Below are positions 13,901 to 24,789 of a stretch of DNA of 64,000 nucleotides, piece by piece. The notes below the pieces were generated by a model. That model had not been told where the DNA came from, searched no databases, and saw only the letters and a list, made by a program, of their open reading frames with translations. The DNA is from Apis mellifera (taxonomy: Eukaryota > Arthropoda > Insecta > Hymenoptera > Apidae). A program made the translations under genes and the position numbers. Positions within the stretch are counted from its first letter, which is position 1. Each line of letters starts with the position of its first letter. Location: NCBI RefSeq assembly GCF_003254395.2, contig NC_037649.1, forward strand, positions 5,055,032 through 5,119,031. Reading direction: 5' to 3'.

Positions 13901-16900
13901 GTTAGTTCGAAATAAATCTATGTGAGTCATCGATTAATTGAAAGAAATCTTGGAAATCGCAAATTAGTCCGCGAGGAGAGGTGCAATAAATAGTAGTAAT
14001 CCTCTCGTGGCGGGTTTTCACGTTAAACGATAGCTGAGAAATTATTTTCATACCCGACGCGTAGTTACTTGCCGGATTACTCTTCTCGTCGAACAATTTT
14101 ACACGCGTAAATAAATTAATTGGATATTAACATAGAGGAAGGAGGGGATTCTAGGGAAGGATGGATAGATACGAATCAATTCTCACCCGTGTAAAATGAA
14201 AATTGAAGTGTGAATTTTGTCATGGGTTTCTAAACGACTTAATCCGAGGTAAAAGGTTAATCGAAAGACTTTTTTTTTAATATATAATAATAATAAATTT
14301 AATTGATCAATATTTAAATCCATAAAATATTAATCTTAAAATAACCCTTATAAATATAATATTTATATACTCAGATAAAAAAATTAAAACAAATATTCTT
14401 CTATGATACTCAATATTAAAACCAGATATTTCAGATTCACCTTCAATTAAATCAAATAGGAGTACGATTTAATTCAATTAATATTCTAGTAAACATTATT
14501 AAATATAATGGATAAAATAAAATTGCTTTCCAAGAGTTTTTTTTTTGAGTTTTAAAGTTCAGAAGCTTGATTTAACCTTTTGACCCTATTTATTCATCGA
14601 TTTGATCGAGTTTGATCGATTAATTGATGAGATTTTAATTCTATAATTGGATAAATTAAATATATCTACAAATTTACTCTACAATGATAAAGAAACGTGA
14701 AATTAAACGACAGTCGTAATTTATTTAAATTTTGAACGAGAGAAGATCGCGAGGAAATCATCAATCGTCAACTCGCCATAATTACATTTCAATTAAAAAT
14801 TAAAATTGTAAATTATTTCTCATAAAAACTACCTTATCTATCGATAAATATCACCATCGTGTGTAATAATCAATAGAAAGTTTATAATAATCGACGAACG
14901 AAATATCCGTTTCCTGAATATAATTGCGACTGCGGAAATATTAAAAAGAACGAATCCAGATCAATAAACTTAAAACTTGTGCGTTGAAACAACATACATC
15001 ATCAAGATCGATAAAATTAAATCTAAACAATATACAATACCATGAAAATTTTAAGAAGATTCAATAATTAAACGAGTTAAAACAACCAAAGCCCGCCGCG
15101 GATTCCTTTGCGCTTATGTGCCACGAGCAGGTAGGTACACCTGCCTGGTCGCGTTGTCAGCGAGGGGAGGGGAGGATCGAAGATGGTACGAGGATCGAAG
15201 ACGAAGGGGATCGAGGTGTACACACCATAGATCGTCCGAGGAGGAAAAGCCGGAGTCGAGCCGCGTGTGTTCTTCCTCTTCTCTCCTCCTTCTCCCCACG
15301 AGCGTAATGGACGAATGGGGCAGCTGCCGCTGCTGCCGGCCGGAGGATTTAACGCGCTCGGATCTGGGTGGTCCCCCTCCCTCTCCCCTATCCGCGGATA
15401 GATACGTACACAAGTATCGGTGGAGAGTTATATACGCGGTGCTCGCGGCGCTACGTATTCATAACCTTATCCACCTTATCCGCAGAAAATAATAGCACGC
15501 GCTCCATTATTCATTAACGTGTATAGAAAGCGCGCGCGTCGAACGCATCCGAGCGGAGAGGAGTTTTTCGTCGAAAGGGAGCGTTGTCCTCGTTATTCAG
15601 CACGATTCATTCAGTTTCGAATAAAGAGATTCGTGGATGAGAAATTTAATCTTCGGTATATATATTAAAATTCTTATCCAAAAGAAGAGAATTTTTTGAG
15701 CTACGTTCCTTCTTGTAATTAAATAAAAAGCAACGTTTACTTTACTAGGCTTAGTTTCTTTCTCTCCATGAAATAATTCTCGCAAAGGAATACAAAAGAG
15801 TGTGTATACAACCACTTCCTTTCGATTCATCTTGGATTCGTTACACCTAATCTGAAATCTTTTCCCAGCAACCGGAGGAAAAGAAATTCATTTCGTTTAA
15901 AAGGGAACAAATCGGTTCACGTATCTCGTCCAGGAAAAAATAATTGTATACACTGCTTCAATTCCTCCTTTTTCCTCCCTCCATAGCATTTGTCGAGCGA
16001 TCGCTTCGAGCGAGATTCGTATATATATCATACACGCACGTCCTGGTCATCGTTATATAATTACACCGTGGCGGGCACGAATTTAAAACACGGCCGTTCA
16101 ACAATTCTCTTCCCGACTGCGTCGAGCAACTTCGACTTCATTGCCGCTCCTCCTGTTGCTTACACAATGAAGTCACGTTGAATCGTTGAATGCAAACCGG
16201 AATGCTTTGTCCGATTCAATAATAAATTTTCGAAAGCGTTTAATAAAACCAGGTATTCCGTCAATGAGGGCGCAATACGCGCGCCCTTCGAGGGGGAGGG
16301 GCGCGTTGTTTCGGGACGGAAACATTGTTCACCGCGAGGAGGATCGTAAATTCGAAAATTACAAGGTTCGCTCGCCTTAGGATCGAATCCGGGTTCGCTT
16401 GTTCGAAGGTAAAACGGGAGGATAATCGAGAGGGGAAACGAGACACCACGTATGGGATCCCGTTGTCGAGAATAATCGCCGATTGTTCAAGGAGGGATTA
16501 ATTTTTCACGTTAAAATTAATTATCGAAAGGGTATCGAGGTATATCTTGTATAATTCATGTTCGAGAGATCGATCCACCTTTGTGATTTGTTTTTACATT
16601 TCATTCTAGGAATAGATTCGAACGTCGTTCGAATTACCTTTACTCCATAATTTCACGTTTACGTGTAAATAAAAGGTGTCGTTATTCAAATAAGCAGATT
16701 CCTTCGTTTCTTTTTTTTTGTCTCTCTCTCTCTCTCGATAATTGATACTAGTCACTTTTTGTCACGTTCACCGCTAAATCAAAGCCTCGGCCATAACACT
16801 TTTGCCGCACGGAACGAAAGGGTAATCTTCGTAAAATTACAGCCTGGATGCATCCCGCCTGGTGCATCCGACTCGCTTTTAATTACCTAATTTCTCTTTA

Positions 16901-17443
16901 GGAACGTCTGCCTTTATTTGGCGTTCCATTAAGGGCGATGGTATCCGTTATACACGTTTTACGAGGAGGAATGGTCCACGGCTTGCGCTTTCTAGACACA
17001 CTCGGCGAGGCCCATTCAACGATGGAGTCGGTGCTACATCAAAAGATCCGTGGCAACGGTTAAATATATGCAAGGCCTCTTCTAGACTCTAGCGTCTTCC
17101 ACGTGTATATATATATATAAATACATGTACGTTTTATTCGACACCAACAGATGGATGAATAACGACAAAGAGTGGCAAATTGATGTTACAACGGATCGAA
17201 AGCGCGTCGGTGATTTATTTCGTCGTAAAAATCCTACTTGTGCAAATATTCTTTCTCGCGGCGAGGCAAGGGACACTGGAAATCCTGACAAATATTTATA
17301 TGCACGCGGACGGCCGCGTATTTATCGGCGAATTAATAAAAATAAAAATATCATAGCACGACTCAACTTTGTTGTTGCGATCCCAGCTATCACTCATCTT
17401 TCGATCTGTGCACAGGTTTTATGTACATCCGTGGAAAGTTAAA

Positions 17444-18013
17444 GTGATTTTCTTTAGGGCAATAGCAAGCTTATCCTCTGCAGTCTCTATTCCTTTCTAC
17501 TGATTGATAAAATTGAGATCTTCCGAGAAGAAGGATAGTATAAATTTAACTCAATAATTAGTTTTAATTTTTTTAAGTAATTTTCTAATTTATATTTCCA
17601 ATAATATTATAAATCGCTTGTTTAAAGATTTTCCTACAAAAATAGGTGAATGTATATTATTTAAAATAAAAGATTCTCCGTATTTGAGAAAAGATTAATG
17701 AAATTTTATTTTAAAAATATAAGTGATTTTCTTTAAGAGGCAAGCTTATCCTCTGCAGTCTCTATTTCTTCCTACTGATTGATAAAATTGAGATCTTCTT
17801 CCGTTCTTTCTCGAAAAGGATAGTATAAATTTAACTCAATAATTAGTTTTAATTTTTTCGAATAATTTTCTAATTTATATTGGTTTCCAATAATATTATA
17901 AACCGCTTGTTTAAAGATTTTCCTACAACAAAAATAGGTGAATGTATATCGTTTAAAATAAAGGATTCTCTCGTATTTTGAGAAAGGATCAATGAAATTT
18001 TATCTTAAAAATA
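17444..18013. repeat. Two-copy tandem duplication, unit about 280-290 bp
   Basis: GTGATTTTCTTTA followed by GCAAGCTTATCCTCTGCAGT starts at 17444 and again at 17723. The rest of the unit (ATTGATAAAATTGAGATCTT, then AACTCAATAATTAG, then AAAGATTTTCCTACAA) is repeated in order. The second copy carries small insertions, so the duplication is older than the one near 2.5 kb. No coding potential was seen. Confidence 0.9.
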
Positions 18014-19100
18014 TGATTGCAATGATTTCGATTGCAATGATTTTCCATGCGGCCTTGAACGAGAATTAAAAAAGATCACACGCTTGATATCCGATCGTAC
18101 AAGCGTGTAATAATAAAAGCACGAGATGTTGATGTTCGGGCGGCAATTATAAAAGAGTAGTAATTATCATGTTCAATTTTTCTTCTTCCTTTTTTTTTTT
18201 TTTTTAAGAAATTACAGTTGGCTTATCTGATCCATCCTTGTTGCCTTTCTCGACACGATAATGGAAGATGAACCGTGCGTCCTACTTTTTCACCGTACCG
18301 TGGAAGCACAATCCCACCCACCAGTGATATTCGCGAGATCTTGATCGTCCCGATTAATTGTATCGCAATTATTAATTCACGTGGAATCTGAAAATATTGC
18401 ACGGAGAAGAAAGTATCGGTTCTTCGATTTATTTCTCCGCTTGGAGAGAGGAAAGAAGGGAAGGAAACGAAGATATCATAAGATAAATTCCATTTGGAAT
18501 GAAGCAATCACTTTCTTGTAGGATAAGACGAAGCTTCCTTTGGCGTATAACCGACGCAAGGAATGCATTTAAATCGGTCCATTGTGAGGAAGAGAGGGCG
18601 GAATGGGGTTCTATCCAAAATTGGAAACCGATCGTATCGACGAGAAGTTGTACGCCTGTTGAAGTCTTTTTCTTTTTCTTTACTCTTTCTTTTACTTTAT
18701 TCAATTTTTTTTCAAATTACAAGAAGAATTAATTTGAAAATATGAGGGATGATTTCCATCTTATCAAAGACGAGTTAATAAAATCTAGTAATGGGACGCT
18801 TTCTCCCGACACGCGCGCGCCTGACAAACGAAATTGGTACGACGTAAGAATGGATCGTGGAATCGATCTATATCGATGGATCTGGATCTGGTCAGTTTGG
18901 AGGGACCTGCGGTTAACAGGAGAGCTAGCATGACTGACGTCGCCTTAATGAGATCCGTCACAATGCAAAGACACGCCGCTGATGACTCACACTGCAGGAA
19001 GTCTGCCCCGCGCGAGCCAAGACCGGATGTCTTCGGCTCTCTTTAAATTGGCACGAGGTGAAACGAAGTCAGTGACATTCTGCCTTCTTTCCGCGGAATC
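18014..19100. other. Non-coding stretch with a T-rich tract
   Basis: Contains an uninterrupted T run at about 18190-18205 and a moderately GC-rich segment at 18840-19060. No gene, RNA or repeat family was recognised. Confidence 0.5.
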
Positions 19101-19988
19101 TTTTCAATTTTCAATTTCCCTTTATCTCGCCATTAATAGAAACTCTATATTCTTGCATTCTGATAATAACAGAATATTTATATATATATATATCTTTCTC
19201 TATATTATTATAACACAATTTATCATTTATCATTTTTTTTAAATATTCACCGTTTATTCTCTAATTTTTTTAGTTAATTTTCAATTTTCAATTTCCCTTT
19301 ATCTCGCGATTAATAGAAATTCTATATTCTTGCATGATAATAATAGAATATTTTTACATATATATATCTTTCTCTATATTATTATAATACAATTTATCAT
19401 TTATCATTTTTTTTAAATATCATTCACCGCTTATTCTCTAATTTTTTTAGTTAATTTTCAATTTTCAATTTCCCTTTATCTCGCCATTAATAGAAACTCT
19501 ATATTCTTGCATTCTGATAATAACAGAATATTTATATATATATATATCTTTCTCTATATTATTATAACACAATTTATCATTTATCATTTTTTTTAAATAT
19601 TCACCGTTTATTCTCTAATTTTTTTAGTTAATTTTCAATTTTCAATTTCCCTTTATCTCGCGATTAATAGAAATTCTATATTCTTGCATGATAATAATAG
19701 AATATTTTTACATATATATATCTTTCTCTATATTATTATAATACAATTTATCATTTATCATTTTTTTTAAATATCATTCACCGCTTATTCTCTAATTTTT
19801 TTAGTTAATTTTCAATTTTCAATTTCCCTTTATCTCGCCATTAATAGAAATTCTATATTCTTGCATGATAATAACAGAATATTTTTATATATATATCTTT
19901 CTCTATATTATTATAACACGATTTATCATTTATCATTTTTTTTTTAAATATCATTCACCGCTTATTCTCTAATTTGTTTAGTTAAATT
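19101..19988. repeat. Five-copy 177-bp tandem array with alternating A/B monomers
   Basis: The anchor TTTATCTCG occurs at 19121, 19298, 19475, 19652 and 19829, always 177 bases apart. Copies 1 and 3 share one set of variants (GCCATTAATAGAAACTC, CATTCTGATAATAACAG, ATTCACCGTTTATT). Copies 2 and 4 share another (GCGATTAATAGAAATTC, CATGATAATAATAG, CATTCACCGCTTATT). Copy 5 mixes both. The array is therefore a 354-bp dimer repeated twice plus one extra monomer. It is AT-rich with an internal (TA)n tract and no ORF. Confidence 0.95.
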
Positions 19989-21884
19989 TGCAATTTTTCG
20001 AAGTTTGAAAAATAACGATCGACTTTCGCCAAGACGTTAATTCGTTTCGCGAGGCAAATTTGATCGGCGATATGAGTTTAAAACTCGTCGATGAATCACA
20101 CACACCGAAACGAATTCATTCTCTCCACCACGTCACTCGGCCTTCATTCATCGAACTGGTGTACTATATACGTGGATTCGTATAAAAGTTTATCTCGTTT
20201 CCAAGTCTGATCGCGAAGATATATCGATTTTTATTTCCTCCTCTATCCTTATAAAAAAGAGCACAAACGTATCACGCGAGCCAAGAAGGAAGTTTTTTTT
20301 TCTTTCTCTCTCCTTCCCCCTCTTAAAATTTTTCGCGATTTTCGACCAATCTAGGCGAAGAAATGGTACAAGGTGAAACGATCGTAATCGAGCAAAAAAA
20401 GAAAGGAAGAAAGATAAAAAAAAACGTAACGGAACAATTTCAAGCGGCGAAGATCGCGTGTCTATCCACCATATTCATCTACATTTCTAACGATCAATTG
20501 CGGGAGAGAAAAAGTTCTCGCCTGTTCTCAAGATCGTCACGATAATAAATTATGATGGACGGTCTGCTAATTGAATAGCTGAGAAAGTTACATTATTGTT
20601 CCATTAACAACAACACCACCTGTGCGTTTCCCTGTGCCACGTTTTAAAATTTTTCTTTCGTTTCTCGATATCCAAAACGTATACAAATCTATTTTTATGA
20701 TCCCCCCTAAAAATCGTTCGGGGGCAATTAGTCTTCTTAAATATTAATTTTATTTTCTTTGACGTGTACATGGTAAAGTTTGCGGGGGAAAAAAAATTCT
20801 TTCCATTTGATTTGATTTATCGAGCAACTTACTCCAACAAAATTGAACAACAAATTATCGTTTGATAAATTTGATTGTAATTGTAATTCAACTTTATTAC
20901 GGCTGGTATAATTCGAAATTATGCAACGATTTCAATCTTACGTGTTACGTGTAATACATTATATCTCGAATGATATAATAACGTTTTTAATAATCCAACC
21001 AAATATTAAAAAATTCCTTTAAAATAATAAAACTGATTTACTCTATCTAAGTCAAATTTAATCATCGTTTCTTCAAATTAAATAAATTCCACAAATTACT
21101 TTCTATATCTAGAAAAAAAAATTAACAAAAATTTATTTAAATAAAACTCTCTTCACTTGCATTACTTAATAAATAATAAAAATTCTCTCTCTCAAAATTA
21201 CACGGAAAAAAAAAATTACTCCGTCAACAGAGACGACGTATCGAAGTTATTCTGTGGAAAAAGGTATTCGACCATTGTTCTTCTATTTTCTTCTCCCCAT
21301 TTCTCAGCGTCGAAAAGTTTACAGGAGCAATGAATCCCCGACTGACCTCCGGCTGCTCCTCGTTCAAAAACGAAAAAGAGGGAAATATTCCGGGGACGGA
21401 AATTTCACCACCACGCCCGGTCCAATTTCTTCGGGGCGGCGCAAACTGCAACACTACATTAGAGGAATTGTCTGGAATCGAGCGCGCCTTGGAGCGTTGC
21501 CAAAGGCGGGAGATTACTTCGTTGATTCCTTCCGGGCCCCACAATTCGATGCGGCCGTAATTGCCGGGCTTCCGTGCCAAATTTACAGCCCGTCCCGTTT
21601 TACCGAAAAGATCTAGAAGACATTTTATATTATACGAGAGAGTGTACCTTGGCACCACGTTGCGCGATATACAGCGATATACAATATTCATCCCCCGCCC
21701 CACGTGTTGTCCTGGATAGTTATTTTTTTTTTTTTTCCCCCTCGTTTCGTGTCACCGAATCATTATTATGCTGCATGGCTCGCATTAATGAGCTCGTCGA
21801 GAATATTTATGGAGAGAGAAAAATAAATAAATTGTATCCATCGTTATTTTGGTAAAAATTTGAGAATTAAATAATTTTCTAATA
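19989..21884. other. Non-coding stretch between satellite array and cox1 NUMT
   Basis: Mostly AT-rich. A more GC-rich segment at 21220-21720 has overlapping frames on both strands, none with a recognised motif. Nothing else could be supported. Confidence 0.5.
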
Positions 21885-22402
21885 ATTTTCTTTATAGTTG
21901 TAATTGATTAATTCGTTTGATATTAGGTTCTCTTTGATGTAGCATTTCCACGAATAAATAACGTTAGATTCTGATTACTTCCATTAATTATACTTTTATT
22001 GAGAAATTTATTTTATCCAAGACCAGGAACAGGATGAACTTTATACCCAAGTTTATCTGGATATTTATATCATTCATCAGTTAATTTTGCAATTTTTTCT
22101 CTTCATATATCAGGAATCTCATCAATTATAGGTTCATTAAATTTAATAGTAAGAATTATAATAATAAAGAATTTTTAAATTTCTAAATTATGATCAAATC
22201 TACTTATTCCCATGATCAGTATTTATTACAACAATTCTATTAATTATGTCATTAATATTAGCAAGAGATAATATTTAATACATCACTTTTCCAATAGAAG
22301 ATCGAATTTTATATCAACATCTATTTTGATTCTTTGGTTACCCAGAAGTTTATTAAGAATAATTTATGTAATATTAGGAATTGGATTTTTAGAATTTTTA
22401 AA
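21885..22402 (+). pseudogene. NUMT: nuclear fragment of mitochondrial cox1
   Basis: The + strand reads as degraded insect cox1. In pieces it gives the LGS.DMAFPRMNN region (from about 21925), then SFWLLP (about 21974), then NLFYPRPGTGW (about 22002-22040), then DFAIFSLHISGISSI (about 22090-22130), then a YDQ and FPWSVFIT segment (about 22190-22235), then LYQHLFWFFGYPEVY (about 22312-22352), and finally a stretch matching the IMYVMLGIGFL area near 22360-22400. TGA and ATA codons make sense only under the mitochondrial code. Several deletions are visible, including loss of the part between PEVY and the NLGMIYA area, so it cannot encode cytochrome oxidase. Both ends are blurred by divergence. 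It lies about 2.1 kb upstream of the first ko exon. Confidence 0.9.
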
Positions 22403-24531
22403 TAACCTTCGTTAATTCTTTCGAGATCTTTTTAAAGATAAGATCCTATTTTCTATTAATTATTGATAAAAAATTCAACATCTCCTTTTTTAAAAGAAAT
22501 AATATCAAAGTATCGCTTGGTGCCATCAACTTGTCCTTCCAATTTTGAATGTAAACCGAGAGAAAAATAAACGAAAAGGAAAAATGCAGCTAATTGAATT
22601 ATCTCTCTCTCCCTTCGAATGAAACAGAACTCAAAGAACTATTTTCCAACGAAGTTTTCACAAAAGTTTTCACGGGGAAAACAATTTCTCCCGACAAATG
22701 AGTTTCGCGTCAAAGTCTTTGCCCCTTTTCGCCCATAATTCTTTTCCAGAAAGCTTACCCTGCTGTATAACACACCCTTTACAACAACTCCTCCGAGTCC
22801 CGGCGGCCACGTGGATTTTTGCGGACGGGATTCCTTCACCGGCCTGCTGATGACCAAAGGGAGGAGGATAGAAGGGAGGACGTAAATCAATTAGGCGGAC
22901 GACGTGCTAGTTGTTGATACAATAAAGAGAAACGTGACGTTGCCTTATGGGAGGGCAGGAAATGAGTAACGAGAAGGGTGAATCGAAACGTGTCGTGTTG
23001 AAAATTAACGTTTCCTTTCGTATTATTCTTCGTGCCTCGCTCGAATCATCCTTCATCCAGTTAACGCAAACATTCCGTTTGACGGATCGTTTCTCGTTCG
23101 AGCTTTTCCTTTTTCAAATAAAATATCGGATATTTTGATTTTAAAGTTTCGACAGACTCGTAGAAATTATCTCCTAATTACGAGAGGATTAAAAATATTT
23201 ATATATATATAAATGTAGAACGTTGGAAGGAAGTTTCTTTTTTTTAAAGAGCTTCATCAATTCTTCTATCATTCTAAAAAGGTGTCTCATATTTTTAGCA
23301 AACACTCTGGAGGAGCGCGAGCGCAGTTATTTCAAGAGTTTACAGTGATGCTAATTGAAGGAAACGATAAGCATACGTCGAGATACGGCATCGGCTAAAG
23401 ACATTTTACAAATCGATTCGCGATATTTAATTGATTTCAAGAGGCGCTAATTGGTGGACGTCGATACGATGTTTAAACGGTAAACGTTATTTCCTCGAAC
23501 CGGGAATAATGTAACCAAAGTGTTGCCTCCTCGACGCCCCTCGACGTCCACCGAGGTATCGATAGTGTGCACAGCACTCGAGTTTACGCGAAAGTTTTCG
23601 CGAAACGAGGATAACGGTACCACGAACTCGACGAGTGTTATCGTTCCTCCGCGTAATCGTGCAGATAAGAGTTTATCGCGGGAAAACAGGTAGTACACAA
23701 AGTATAATTCCCTCGATCGGTTTGAAAACGAGAGAAAAATAGGTTGAATCGATCGAACATTCTCAAAAAGGCAGGATTTGCAAAACAGCGAATCGATCTA
23801 ATTTTTTTATTTTATAACTTCCGTTTTTTTTTTCTTCTTTCTCTTCTTATTTTTAATCCTCGAATGGACGAAACGAGGCGGAGGAATTGAAAAGCGGCCA
23901 CTACTATAATTTATAAAATTATCGAATCATTATTCCCGCCGTTAAAATTTTCGAAAAATTTATATAATATCGCATTCCATTTTTATGAATCAATAAACTG
24001 AAATTGTATCGTAAAATTTAGCAACGATACACGTGCATAAATATAATTAGAATTAAAAACACGAGACCCGTCAATCTATACTTATTATGATACATATGTA
24101 GCTGATAAAAGTGTTAAAAGAGTTATGTTTTCTTGTTAATATTAAAAGAATTTTTCACGCAATAATTGGATATTTTATATGTATCGTAATATATAAAGAT
24201 AACTGTATATGATAACAAATTGAATAACCCGAAGGAAAACAATTTCTCAAACAGCTAAAAAATCCATTTCTTCTGCTATGGCACACTTTCCAACTTATTA
24301 TTCCATTGACGTATCAATAATAAACCAACTAAAGATATACTACCGCACTAAAGATAAAGCACGTATTTTTAACCCATCTAATCGACCCCAAGAAAAGAAA
24401 AAAAAGCAATATCCAAAACGAAAATCCATCCACAAGAATCTTAATAAACTCTTGTTTGAATTAAGATAATTATTGATTAAAAATGGAGGTAAGGAATAAA
24501 AAAATATTTGTCTCCGTTTCCTGTTTTCCAG
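22403..24531. other. Non-coding stretch immediately upstream of the first visible ko exon
   Basis: AT-rich DNA with a CpG-rich portion at 22650-22960 and 23440-23700. The last 20 bases form the pyrimidine-rich acceptor of the ko exon, so at least the 3' end is probably a 5' UTR intron. No promoter elements were identified. Confidence 0.5.
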
Positions 24532-24588
24532 TCCCCGTGATGCCACCGCCGCCGATCGTTTGGAAACGTTAGCAACGGGCCCCGAAAA
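24532..24588 (+). other. ko: 5' UTR part of the first visible ko exon, with splice acceptor
   Basis: A pyrimidine-rich tract (24509-24529) runs into TTTTCCAG, with AG at 24530-24531. This predicts that the exon starts at 24532 rather than at a promoter, so one or more non-coding exons should lie upstream. The frame is closed by TGA at 24538, so the segment cannot extend the main protein. The exact 5' boundary is inferred. Confidence 0.6.
24540..24572 (+). promoter_or_regulatory. Upstream ORF of 10 codons in the ko 5' UTR
   Basis: An ATG at 24540 opens a short frame (MPPPPIVWKR) that ends with TAG at 24570-24572, 16 bases before the main ATG. It lies in a different frame from the main ORF and has a run of four prolines followed by a basic end. 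If the exon begins at 24532, this ATG is only about eight bases into it. An upstream ORF this close could reduce initiation at the main start; that effect is inference. Confidence 0.45.
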
Positions 24589-24789
24589 ATGGCCTCGATC
24601 TTGGGAGACGGGACGGACCCAGGGGGCTCGGGGCCCTCCCGATGCCTGTTGCTCCTGCAAAGGTCCCTCGCGATCCAGCTGACCAGGGGCCCGCCTCCGC
24701 AGGTTCTCAACGCAAGCCAACGCGAGAGTCCCAAGGAGCATCCAGCCGACGAGATGTGGATGTACGATAAAGGTTACAATTTGTTTCAG
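24589..24789 (+). CDS. ko: Storkhead-box protein (STOX/knockout), coding exon 1, residues 1-67
   Basis: This is the first coding exon of the insect storkhead-box gene, a nuclear winged-helix family (vertebrate STOX1/STOX2; Drosophila knockout, needed for motor-axon innervation of certain larval muscles; nematode HAM-1, asymmetric neuroblast division). The ATG lies in an AAAAATGG context and is the first in-frame ATG after an in-frame TGA at 24538. The frame runs 67 codons to a clear donor (CAG|GTGAGT, GT at 24790-24791) and ends in phase 0. Residues 19-31 (RCLLLLQRSLAIQ) resemble the hydrophobic start of STOX1, and the last residues (YNLFQ) lead into the conserved F..AN block finished in exon 2. 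Residues 32-60 are a Pro/Glu/Ser-rich linker. The exon is more GC-rich than its flanks. The family call rests mainly on the joined exon 1 and 2 protein compared with remembered STOX1 sequence; the start codon is well supported but unproven. Confidence 0.85.

Larger units (their letters stand above)
3101..17443. other. Non-coding stretch, no gene recognised
   Basis: Mixed AT-rich and CpG-rich DNA with microsatellites at 3994-4013, 5783-5803, 6147-6164, 10217-10239, 10886-10938 and 11341-11360. Very AT-rich segments lie at about 8840-9260, 12420-12760 and 14270-14560; I compared them by eye with mitochondrial genes and found no match. A CpG-rich segment at 15090-15480 contains a strong donor-like CAG|GTAGGT (GT at 15131) that could end an unseen 5' UTR exon; this is unproven. 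Confidence 0.5.

Noticed and set aside
15116..15492. GC-rich segment with several overlapping frames and a donor-like site at 15131
   Set aside because: The frames conflict and have no domain. The donor-like site could end a 5' UTR exon, but nothing else supports it.
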